The position numbers were made by a program, and so were the translations under genes. From Clostridia bacterium (lineage in GTDB: Bacteria; Bacillota; Clostridia; Christensenellales; Maliibacteriaceae), in the NCBI GenBank assembly GCA_017935825.1, contig JAGBGW010000230.1, forward strand, positions 1 through 6,077: 6,077 bases of DNA. Reading direction: 5' to 3'. The notes below the pieces were generated by a model. It was not told the origin of the DNA. It saw only the letters and a program-made list of their open reading frames with translations, and did no database searches. The stretch's first letter is position 1. Each line of letters starts with the position of its first letter. Shown piece by piece: positions 1-5,331 of the stretch.

Positions 1-759
1 CTGTGCGGCAATGCATACCATCAATACTGCACCGTCAGCGGTCTTTGCGGCGGGGATAGATTGTCCCTGCAATGTGATCGTTGTGCGCTCCAGACCCTGC
101 GGGAAGGAAAAGCCTGCAGGCAACGTAAGCTGTACGAATTGCTTTGTACCGGTGTCGTCCGTCAATTCCACAAAAGGTGTCGGTGTGGGCGAAGGGGATG
201 GAGACGGCGTGGCGGATGCAGTGGGTGTTGCAGAAGGCGAAGGGGTCGCTGTATTGGAAGGGGAGGGCGTGGGTGTTTTCGTGGGAGTAGGTGTGGGCGT
301 CGCTGTTGCAGCTGGCGTGGGGGTAGGAGTTGCCGTGGGGGAAGGTGTTGCGGCCGGCTTTACCGTGACAGTTACGGAAGAGGAACCGCCGGTTGCATCA
401 CCGTAAGTGTAGCCGCCGTTTCCGTCATCTACCCAGGTCAATGCGTCGGTACAGGTTGCGGTAAAAGTGTAGGTACCGGCTTCTGTGGGCGTAAAAGAAC
501 GGCTGGCGGAAAGCGAACTTGCCCCGGGTGCACCTGTACTGGTGGATACAACACCGACACCGCCGGAAATGGAACAAGTCATAGCTCCTAAGTTGGGTGC
601 GCTGACGGTGACGGTGAAGGTTACGCTCTGCCCCACTGTGATGGTGGTGGCAGATGCGGAAATGCTAACGCCTGCAGCGTGCACTGTCAAAGGCAGAATA
701 CTCCATGCAATACAAAGTATAAGTAAATATGCTGCAATGCGCAAAAAGGATCGTTTCAT
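1..759 (-). CDS. Exported Ig-like / Pro-Thr-rich surface protein, C-terminus beyond window
   Basis: Reading leftward from the ATG at 759-757, the frame stays open for 253 codons to the window edge, so the protein is incomplete. A GAGGT ribosome binding site at 773-769 lies 9 bases before the start. Residues 1-28 form a signal peptide: basic start MKRSFLR, hydrophobic core, and a probable cleavage after VHA. Residues about 30-134 are rich in Val, Thr and Ser with alternating beta patterns (for example TVGQSVTFTVTV and SSSVTVTVK), which resembles an Ig-like or PKD-like beta-sandwich. Residues about 135-195 are a Pro/Thr/Ser/Ala linker. Residues 196-253 begin another, unrecognised region (FVELTDDTGTKQ). 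The gene starts 29 bases after the lysozyme stop codon on the same strand, so the two are probably one operon. It is probably exported and may be attached to the cell surface, but no anchor, cohesin or enzyme domain is visible here. The exact family is unknown. Confidence 0.85.
   Translation of the reverse strand, partial: MKRSFLRIAAYLLILCIAWSILPLTVHAAGVSISASATTITVGQSVTFTVTVSAPNLGAMTCSISGGVGVVSTSTGAPGASSLSASRSFTPTEAGTYTFTATCTDALTWVDDGNGGYTYGDATGGSSSVTVTVKPAATPSPTATPTPTPAATATPTPTPTKTPTPSPSNTATPSPSATPTASATPSPSPSPTPTPFVELTDDTGTKQFVQLTLPAGFSFPQGLERTTITLQGQSIPAAKTADGAVLMVCIAAQ
175..357 (-). repeat. Degenerate TPS/TPT codon repeat (Pro/Thr linker)
   Basis: About 61 codons of the surface protein (residues 135-195) consist almost only of Pro, Thr, Ser and Ala in short units such as TPTPT, TPSPS and SPSPTPTP. 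On the plus strand this appears as a G/T-rich low-complexity run (gtgggcgtggg and similar). Such linkers typically separate modules of secreted wall-associated proteins and are often glycosylated. Repeats of this kind vary in length between strains through slippage. Confidence 0.9.
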
Positions 760-788
760 AAATCGATTACCTCAAGTTTGTACATAAT

Positions 789-2087
789 TCATTCCTGCGA
801 AATAGTCTTGGTGCCGGAAATATGTTGGTGCATGTCCATTACATCGATCAACGAAATTTTTTCGTCGCCATTTACATCTGCGGCATAAGCCAGAACAACA
901 TCGGTCTGTTTGGTACCGGAGATGAACTGGTGCATGTCCATCACGTCAATCAGTGTGATTTTTCCGTCACAATTTACATCGCCGCGCAGCACGAGGATAT
1001 CGATCTCGTAGATATTACCGTCTTCATCGAAAATGACGGCAAGGTCATAGGTGCGTACGATGTCACTTTCGCTGCGAAGGTTTGCTTCCAAATCGCAGAA
1101 GCCCACATAAAGACCCAAGGGGGTGATACTGGAATCCAGATCTTCATAAATTTCGCCGTATGTGGTGCCGGGTGCATAGCCACCTGCAAGATATACGATC
1201 TGTTCCAAATCCTCCAGATCGCCCTCGCTGATGGAAGGCATATTGGGTTCATCCGGTGTGGTGGGCTCGGAGGTGGAGGTGGGCACGTAGAAGAAGTTGC
1301 AGTCCACAGAACCACTGATGCCGGGCACGGAACCTTTGTCGGAGTACTGCCAGCCAAAATGGGGCGAAGAATAACTGTCGGCGGTGGTGTAATGTGCCAT
1401 CCAGATCTTTGCAACGGCGCTGATCTGATCCGCATAAAGGTCGCTTGTCAGCATGGACTTGTTGGCATAGACCATGGGGGAGTAGCCTGCATCGGATACT
1501 ACATCGCAGAAAGCAAGCACGATTTCGGTTTTTGCCTGACGGGAAAGGCCTGCATGATACAGACGACCATCGTTGTTGCCGTAGGTATTGCAATAGTACT
1601 CAAAATCCATGACTACGGGCAGTGTAATATCATAGCCTTCGATCAGTTCCAGCGTATACTCTGCCTCGGCACGGCCTTCTTCTACACTGATCGCCTGGGA
1701 GTAGAAGTAGACACCGACCTGAAGACCGGCATCCAGAGCGCCCTGAATATTTGTTTTATAACGGGTATCGTAATCCAGGCTGCCGCTGCCGCTGTAGCGG
1801 TTGCCAACACGCACAAAGACATATTCGATACCGGCATTTTTGACCGCATTCCAGTCTTTGATGGTATTCCACTGGGAAACATCGATGGCCTGCACGATGG
1901 TGTTGCCCGCGTGTACGGCATTATGCTGATAGGTCTTTCCTGTAAAGGGGCTGACGGTCTTATAATCTTCGGGAACGACCTGTGCATGTGCCAGGGGTGT
2001 GGCCAAGATAAGTACCATCGTAAGGAGCAGCATGCAAAGCATCGTGCGAAGCAGACGAAGGGGTGCGGCTTTTTTACGGTGCATCAT
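789..2087 (-). CDS. Secreted GH25 lysozyme with C-terminal type I dockerin
   Basis: The 432-residue protein is predicted to hydrolyse the beta-1,4 bond between N-acetylmuramic acid and N-acetylglucosamine in peptidoglycan, outside the cell. Residues 1-35 are a signal peptide (basic MHRKK, a long hydrophobic core, cleavage after AHA). Residues about 66-267 match glycoside hydrolase family 25: AIDVSQWN with D69, VVMDFEYY with the D161/E163 acidic pair of the DxE active site, and the late WQYSDKG / SVDCNFF segment. A short Thr/Pro linker follows, then a module at about 285-368 containing APGTTYGEIY. Residues 369-432 are a dockerin with two calcium-loop repeats (D370, N372, D374, D381 and D404, N406, D408, D415). 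An upstream in-frame ATG at 2129 would add 14 residues, but AGGAGG at 2098-2093 supports starting at 2087 (or the next codon, 2084). The stop is TGA at 791-789. It is the first gene of a leftward unit. The dockerin implies docking to a cohesin on a scaffold or surface protein, which is inferred. Confidence 0.93.
   Translation of the reverse strand: MMHRKKAAPLRLLRTMLCMLLLTMVLILATPLAHAQVVPEDYKTVSPFTGKTYQHNAVHAGNTIVQAIDVSQWNTIKDWNAVKNAGIEYVFVRVGNRYSGSGSLDYDTRYKTNIQGALDAGLQVGVYFYSQAISVEEGRAEAEYTLELIEGYDITLPVVMDFEYYCNTYGNNDGRLYHAGLSRQAKTEIVLAFCDVVSDAGYSPMVYANKSMLTSDLYADQISAVAKIWMAHYTTADSYSSPHFGWQYSDKGSVPGISGSVDCNFFYVPTSTSEPTTPDEPNMPSISEGDLEDLEQIVYLAGGYAPGTTYGEIYEDLDSSITPLGLYVGFCDLEANLRSESDIVRTYDLAVIFDEDGNIYEIDILVLRGDVNCDGKITLIDVMDMHQFISGTKQTDVVLAYAADVNGDEKISLIDVMDMHQHISGTKTISQE
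808..980 (-). repeat. Duplicated dockerin calcium-loop repeat, 102-bp period
   Basis: The segments 808-878 and 910-980 are copies offset by 102 bases (34 codons), with about 55 of 71 bases identical by eye. They encode the two dockerin F-hand repeats. The segments ITLIDVMDMHQFISGTK and ISLIDVMDMHQHISGTK differ at only two residues. The calcium-loop residues D1, N3, D5 and D12 are kept in both. Loop position 6 is Gly in the first repeat and Glu in the second. Confidence 0.88.
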
Positions 2088-2092
2088 ACGAA

Positions 2093-2098
2093 CCTCCT
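2093..2098 (-). promoter_or_regulatory. Ribosome binding site of the lysozyme gene
   Basis: On the minus strand AGGAGG sits 5 bases before ATG 2087 and 8 bases before ATG 2084. It lies inside the reading frame that would start at 2129, which argues against that upstream start. Confidence 0.85.
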
Positions 2099-2141
2099 GT
2101 TTATTGTTGCAAATATCATGTGTATTCATAGCTACTTATAT

Positions 2142-2169
2142 TTTATAGCATTGTGGCAGTATCCGTCAA
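2142..2169 (-). promoter_or_regulatory. Probable sigma-A promoter of the lysozyme/surface-protein unit
   Basis: Reading leftward, TTGACG (2169-2164) is the -35 box and TATAAA (2147-2142) the -10 box, 16 bases apart. The alternative TAAAAT, two bases further on, gives 18. Transcription would begin near 2135, giving a leader of about 48 bases. No other good pair was seen upstream of the lysozyme gene. Confidence 0.6.
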
Positions 2170-2176
2170 CGTGACG
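2164..2176. promoter_or_regulatory. Short inverted repeat over the leftward -35 box (possible operator)
   Basis: CGTCA-ACG-TGACG is a perfect 5-base inverted repeat with a 3-base centre. It overlaps the -35 hexamer of the leftward promoter, so a bound dimeric regulator could block that promoter. Arms this short may occur by chance, and no regulator gene lies in the window. Confidence 0.25.
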
Positions 2177-2209
2177 TCGGGCAAGACGGACCCCAAAATA
2201 TAGTGGTTT

Positions 2210-2269
2210 GCATAAAAACTGAGCAAAATAAAAGAAAAATTGAGGAACAAATTCCTTCATATTTTATGC
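2210..2269. repeat. Nested inverted repeats in the AT-rich divergent intergenic region
   Basis: The outer arms are GCATAAAA (2210-2217) and TTTTATGC (2262-2269), a perfect 8-base match separated by 44 bases. Inside them AGGAA (2243-2247) pairs with TTCCT (2252-2256) around a 4-base loop. The element lies between the two divergent promoters and outside both predicted transcripts, so a DNA-level role would be more likely than an RNA role. It contains no gene. Chance is a real possibility in such AT-rich DNA. Confidence 0.3.
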
Positions 2270-2274
2270 GGTCG

Positions 2275-2303
2275 TTGACATTGCTGCATTTTTAGATGAT
2301 AAT
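2275..2303 (+). promoter_or_regulatory. Strong sigma-A promoter of tyrS
   Basis: A perfect TTGACA -35 box (2275-2280) is followed after exactly 17 bases by GATAAT (2298-2303), one mismatch from the consensus -10. Transcription should start near 2310, giving a leader of about 56 bases before the tyrS start codon. This is the best promoter in the window, as expected for a housekeeping synthetase. Confidence 0.85.
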
Positions 2304-2319
2304 ATAAAGGTGGAAAAAT

Positions 2320-2334
2320 CGGTATTTTATACCG
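2320..2334 (+). other. Small hairpin in the tyrS leader
   Basis: CGGTAT and ATACCG form a perfect 6-base stem with a TTT loop, located 14 bases before the tyrS ribosome binding site. No U-tract follows, so it is not an intrinsic terminator. It could affect leader stability or be incidental. It is too small to be a T-box or other known riboswitch. Confidence 0.4.
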
Positions 2335-2347
2335 CCTGATAGATCTG

Positions 2348-2354
2348 AAGGAGG
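2348..2354 (+). promoter_or_regulatory. Ribosome binding site of tyrS
   Basis: AAGGAGG, a full anti-16S match, lies 11 bases before ATG 2366. The spacing is slightly long but the match is strong, and no closer in-frame start exists. Confidence 0.85.
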
Positions 2355-2365
2355 AACTATTTCGT

Positions 2366-3574
2366 ATGGCACATATTCTGGACGTACTTGCAGAGCGCGG
2401 CTTTATCAAGCAGGTCATGCACGAGGAAGAACTTCGTGAGCGCATGGCACAGGGTCCCATGACTTTCTATGTCGGTTTTGACCCCACTGCAGATTCTCTG
2501 CACGTCGGTCATTTCATCCCGATCATGGCAATGGCACATCTGCAGCGCGCAGGTCATCGCCCCATCGCACTGGTGGGCGGCGGCACCTGCATGATCGGCG
2601 ACCCCTCCGGCAAGGCAGACATGCGCAAAATGCTCACCGTTGAGCAGATCGACGAGAACGTTGAGCACATCAAAGGTCAGCTTTCCCGCTTCATCGACTT
2701 TGACAACGGCGCCATCATGGTCAACAACGCAGACTGGCTGCGTAACCTCAACTACATCGAATTCCTGCGCGACATCGGTGTGCACTTCAACGTCAACCGC
2801 ATGCTGCAGGCAGACTGCTTCAAGGTCCGTATGGAGCGCGATGCAGGTTTGACCTTCCTTGAGTTCAACTACATGCTTATGCAGGGCTACGACTTCTACC
2901 GCCTGCATAAGGATTACGACTGCAGCCTTCAGTGCGGCGGCGACGACCAGTGGAGCAACATGATCGCAGGTGCAAACCTGATCAGAAAGAAGGATCAGCA
3001 GCCCGCATTCGCACTGACTTTTGCACTTCTTACCAACAGCCAGGGCCAGAAGATGGGCAAAACGGTTGCAGGTGCACTGTGGCTTGACGAAAACAAGACC
3101 TCTCCCTACGATTTCTACCAGTACTGGAGAAACGTGGAGGACGACGTGGTCGAAAAGTGCCTTGCGCTTCTTACCTTCCTGCCCATGGATGAAGTCCGTC
3201 GTCTGGGCGCACTGGAAGGCGCGCAGATCAACGAGGCAAAGAAGGTCCTTGCATTTGAGGTCACCAAGATCGTGCACGGCGAGGAAAAGGCAATGGCTGC
3301 AAAGCTGAGCGCAGAGTCCCTCTTCGGCGGCGCACAGGGCGGCGAGGCTCCCGTATTTGAGGTTGCAGCTGACCAGTACGCATCCATGCGCATCGTGGAC
3401 CTGCTGGCAGCAAGCGGTCTTTGCAAGTCCAAGAGCGAGGCTCGAAAGATGGTGGAGTCCGGCGCAGTCACCGTTGACGGCGAAAAGGTCACCTCCATCG
3501 ACTTCAAACCCGAGGCAGCAGAATTCCTTCTTCGCCGCGGCAAGAAGCAGTACAAGAAGATCATCGTCAAATAA
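2366..3574 (+). CDS. tyrS: Tyrosyl-tRNA synthetase
   Basis: The 402-residue cytoplasmic enzyme attaches tyrosine to tRNA-Tyr using ATP, through a tyrosyl-adenylate. It is a class I synthetase. The N-terminal region has FYVGFDPTADSLHVGH, with the HIGH-type motif at residues 46-49. Tyrosine recognition is shown by Y169, Q173 and D176 in EFNYMLMQGYDF, the same spacing and numbering as the Bacillus stearothermophilus enzyme. The KMSKS-type loop is KMGKT at 229-233. Residues about 341-402 are an S4-like RNA-binding domain (MRIVDLLAASGLCKSKSEARK). The length is a little below the 419-424 residues of the well-known bacterial enzymes. Codon use is strongly biased, as in a highly expressed gene. It has its own promoter, and the short leader shows no T-box, a common control of tyrS in Firmicutes. 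The stop is TAA at 3572-3574. Confidence 0.97.
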   Translation: MAHILDVLAERGFIKQVMHEEELRERMAQGPMTFYVGFDPTADSLHVGHFIPIMAMAHLQRAGHRPIALVGGGTCMIGDPSGKADMRKMLTVEQIDENVEHIKGQLSRFIDFDNGAIMVNNADWLRNLNYIEFLRDIGVHFNVNRMLQADCFKVRMERDAGLTFLEFNYMLMQGYDFYRLHKDYDCSLQCGGDDQWSNMIAGANLIRKKDQQPAFALTFALLTNSQGQKMGKTVAGALWLDENKTSPYDFYQYWRNVEDDVVEKCLALLTFLPMDEVRRLGALEGAQINEAKKVLAFEVTKIVHGEEKAMAAKLSAESLFGGAQGGEAPVFEVAADQYASMRIVDLLAASGLCKSKSEARKMVESGAVTVDGEKVTSIDFKPEAAEFLLRRGKKQYKKIIVK

Positions 3575-3586
3575 AAAAGCATAATT

Positions 3587-3620
3587 CATCGACCAAGTAC
3601 ATTTGCGTGCTTGGTCGATG
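3587..3620. other. Strong 11-bp hairpin after tyrS, no U-tract
   Basis: CATCGACCAAG (3587-3597) and CTTGGTCGATG (3610-3620) form a perfect 11-base stem. The stem can extend inward by three more pairs, one of them G-U, leaving the 6-base loop ATTTGC. It begins 12 bases after the tyrS stop. The plus strand has no U-run after it. On the minus strand the T-run is about 8 bases away, so it is not a standard terminator in either direction. It may protect the 3' end of tyrS mRNA or form part of the yigZ leader. The loop ATTTGC is also complementary to GCAAAT at 3622-3627. Confidence 0.7.
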
Positions 3621-3634
3621 TGCAAATTACAGAT

Positions 3635-3660
3635 AAAGTTTCAAAAACAGAAACTTTTTT
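3635..3660 (+). terminator. AT-rich terminator-like hairpin between tyrS and yigZ
   Basis: AAAGTTTC (3635-3642) and GAAACTTT (3650-3657) form a perfect 8-base stem with a 7-base A-rich loop. The right arm runs into six consecutive T (3655-3660). The layout is that of an intrinsic terminator, but only two of the eight pairs are G-C, so it is probably weak. It lies only 20 bases before the yigZ start. A promoter for yigZ would have to lie upstream of it, so it would attenuate rather than isolate yigZ. Confidence 0.4.
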
Positions 3661-3668
3661 GGAAAGAA

Positions 3669-3676
3669 GAGGTGAG
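3669..3676 (+). promoter_or_regulatory. Ribosome binding site that selects the TTG start of yigZ
   Basis: GAGGTGAG ends 4 bases before TTG 3681. Measured from its GAGG core the spacing is 8 bases. There is no in-frame ATG nearby that keeps the usual family length. The in-frame GTG at 3672 lies inside this site and is a poorer candidate. Confidence 0.7.
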
Positions 3677-3680
3677 CATT

Positions 3681-4316
3681 TTGGCTTACATTTCTTTGGC
3701 AAAGCGCGGTGAAAGCCGTGTGGAGATCAATAAATCCAAATTTCTGGGTGTGGCGATGCCTGTTTCCTCTGTGGAGGAGGCGGAATTTGCCATCGAAATG
3801 CTCCATGAGGAGCATCCTACCGCAAGCGCCATCGCATGGGCGTATATCATCGATGTCAACGTCCAGCGATTCCACGATGGCGGCGAGCCTTCAGGTACGG
3901 CAGGCATGCCCATTTTATCCATTATGCAGAAAAAAGGGCTGACCCGCTGTTTGTGTGCTGTGGTGCGCTGGTTTGGCGGCATCAAGCTGGGTGCAGGCGG
4001 TCTGGCGCGTGCTTTTTCCGGCTGCGGCGCCGATGCAATCAAGGATGCCGGTACTGCCTCCTGGTGCGAGACGGTCAATTATGATATCCGCATCGGCTAC
4101 GGCGATCTGGGCCGTGTGGAGTACAAGCTGGCGGACTACCCCTATGAGCGACTTGATACGGTATTCACCGATGCAGTGACACTGACCATGCGGGCAAAGC
4201 TTTCTGAAAAAGATACCATGCTGCGCCTGTTTGATGAGTGGACGGGTGCCAACATGGAAGCTGTCCAAAACGGCGAAATCTACGACTATCCCTGGCAGAT
4301 CGATGTCAGTGAATAA
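3681..4316 (+). CDS. yigZ: YigZ/IMPACT-family protein (YvyE-like)
   Basis: The predicted 211-residue protein belongs to the widespread YigZ/YvyE family, related to eukaryotic IMPACT. Its biochemical role in bacteria is not settled. Residues 1-25 contain INKSKFLG, the usual N-terminal signature. The core motif HDGGEPSGTAG is at 65-75, where most members that I recall have DDGEPSGTAG. The second signature FGGIKLGAGGL is at 98-108. Residues about 140-205 match the small C-terminal domain (DUF1949 type; GYGDLGRVEYKL). Starting at TTG 3681 gives the typical family length and N-terminus. The frame is open further upstream to ATG 3603, but that extension would pass through both intergenic hairpins and has no family resemblance. 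No convincing promoter is seen in the 106-base gap: TTGGTC (3611) and TAAAGT (3634), 17 bases apart, are a weak candidate. The gene may depend on tyrS readthrough. Confidence 0.9.
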   Translation: MAYISLAKRGESRVEINKSKFLGVAMPVSSVEEAEFAIEMLHEEHPTASAIAWAYIIDVNVQRFHDGGEPSGTAGMPILSIMQKKGLTRCLCAVVRWFGGIKLGAGGLARAFSGCGADAIKDAGTASWCETVNYDIRIGYGDLGRVEYKLADYPYERLDTVFTDAVTLTMRAKLSEKDTMLRLFDEWTGANMEAVQNGEIYDYPWQIDVSE

Positions 4317-4330
4317 TTTTTATACAAAAC

Positions 4331-4334
4331 GAGG
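4331..4334 (+). promoter_or_regulatory. Ribosome binding site that decides the first kinase start
   Basis: GAGG is 7 bases before ATG 4342 but only 1 base before the in-frame ATG at 4336. This favours 4342, and the resulting N-terminus (MAIIQPKKI) aligns with that of the neighbouring paralogue (MAFEQKKI). Confidence 0.75.
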
Positions 4335-4341
4335 TATGAAT

Positions 4342-5319
4342 ATGGCAATCATTCAACCGAAAAAGATCCTCTGCGTGGGCATGATGACCTGTGATTCCTA
4401 TTACTACGGCATCGACCCTGCCTATATGGAAAAGGAAGTTTCCTATTGCAATGATGTGAAGCTCATGGCAGGCGGCGACGCGACCAACGTATCCATCGAC
4501 CTGGCAGCACTGGGCAATGATGTTAAGATCATGGGCTGCGTGGGCGCGGATATCCATGGTGATGGCCTTCTGGGTGTCATCGCCCGCGGCGGCGTGGATA
4601 CCTCCCTTGTGCGCCGCGATCCCGAGATCGCAACGTCCATGACGCTGATCGTCTACACCAGCGATTCCAAGGACTCCAACGACCGTCACTGCTCCCTGTT
4701 CCACGGCGGCAACGAGCACCTGCGTCAGGAGGATATCACCGACGAAATGCTGCAAAGCGTGGATCATCTGCACTACGGCTCCTTCGGTCCCATGACCACC
4801 ATCGATAAGCACGGCCTTTGCACCCTCTTTGAGCGCGCAAAGAAGCACGGCTGCACCATCTCCATGGATATTAAGGGTCCCGGTCACGATTACACCACGC
4901 TGTTCCCTGCGCTGCACTACGTGGACATCTTCATGCCTAACATCGGCGAGTATGCGGATATCGCAGGCACCGACGATGTGCAGCAGATCAAGGAATTCTT
5001 CCGTCCCTATAATATTTCCGTGCTTGCCATCAAGATGGCGGAAAAGGGCGTATTCCTGACCAACTATGAAGAAGACATCCAGCTTCCCACCCTCACCAAA
5101 TCTGACGAGATCGTGGACATCATGGGCGCAGGCGATGCCTTCTGCTCCGGTCTTATGACCGCCTATCTGGACGGCCGCGACCTTCGCGAGTGCGGCATCA
5201 TGGGCTCCATGGCATCCCGTCATTGCCTGCAGACTCCCGGTGCATCCACCTGGCGCGCGACTGCAGATCAGCTGGCTGAGGAAGCTGTGGCGCTTGGCTA
5301 CACCATGCGTGGTTTTTAA
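4342..5319 (+). CDS. PfkB-family carbohydrate kinase, substrate unknown (paralogue 1)
   Basis: The 325-residue cytoplasmic protein has the ribokinase/PfkB fold and should transfer phosphate from ATP to a sugar or nucleoside-like substrate. The N-terminal strand is KKILCVGMMTCD, with D18 at the place of the substrate-binding Asp of ribokinases. The first PfkB signature is GGDATNVSIDLAALG from residue 44. A lid-like segment contains DRHC and GGN. The MPNIGE motif has N200 and E203. The catalytic motif is DIMGAGDAF with base D265. The usual Thr of DTxGAGD is Ile here, and the usual DxNxR segment reads DIKGPGHDY. The length is normal for the family. It follows yigZ by 25 bases and precedes its paralogue by 12, so the three are probably co-transcribed. 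No transporter, aldolase or isomerase nearby points to a substrate. Confidence 0.9.
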   Translation: MAIIQPKKILCVGMMTCDSYYYGIDPAYMEKEVSYCNDVKLMAGGDATNVSIDLAALGNDVKIMGCVGADIHGDGLLGVIARGGVDTSLVRRDPEIATSMTLIVYTSDSKDSNDRHCSLFHGGNEHLRQEDITDEMLQSVDHLHYGSFGPMTTIDKHGLCTLFERAKKHGCTISMDIKGPGHDYTTLFPALHYVDIFMPNIGEYADIAGTDDVQQIKEFFRPYNISVLAIKMAEKGVFLTNYEEDIQLPTLTKSDEIVDIMGAGDAFCSGLMTAYLDGRDLRECGIMGSMASRHCLQTPGASTWRATADQLAEEAVALGYTMRGF

Positions 5320-5320
5320 T

Positions 5321-5325
5321 GGAGG
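5321..5325 (+). promoter_or_regulatory. Ribosome binding site of the second kinase
   Basis: GGAGG starts 2 bases after the stop of the first kinase and lies 6 bases before ATG 5332. It is a strong site with ideal spacing, and supports translation from a shared mRNA. Confidence 0.85.
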
Positions 5326-5331
5326 TTTGTT

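Noticed and set aside
11..591. Plus-strand Gly/Val-rich and Arg/Cys/Gly-rich open frames
   Set aside because: They are low-complexity reverse reads of the Pro/Thr linker of the minus-strand surface protein.
808..980. CRISPR-like direct repeat
   Set aside because: Only two imperfect copies, in frame, encoding the paired dockerin calcium loops.
822..2174. Long plus-strand open frame opposite the lysozyme gene
   Set aside because: It mirrors the lysozyme coding sequence and yields a Cys/His/Ile-rich protein with no recognisable motif. The minus strand has signal peptide, catalytic residues and dockerin.
3587..3620. Intrinsic terminator of tyrS
   Set aside because: The stem is strong, but no U-run follows on the plus strand. 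On the minus strand the T-run is too distant, so it is listed only as a hairpin.
2357..3625. Long minus-strand open frame opposite tyrS
   Set aside because: It is a by-product of the biased codon use of tyrS, with no family motif; the plus strand is unmistakable tyrosyl-tRNA synthetase.
3601..3627. H-type pseudoknot from loop ATTTGC and downstream GCAAAT
   Set aside because: A single linking base cannot span the 11-bp stem, so at most the pairing competes with the hairpin.
4321..4326. TATACA as a possible -10 box for the first kinase
   Set aside because: No acceptable -35 box lies 16-18 bases upstream, and transcription would start within the ribosome binding site.
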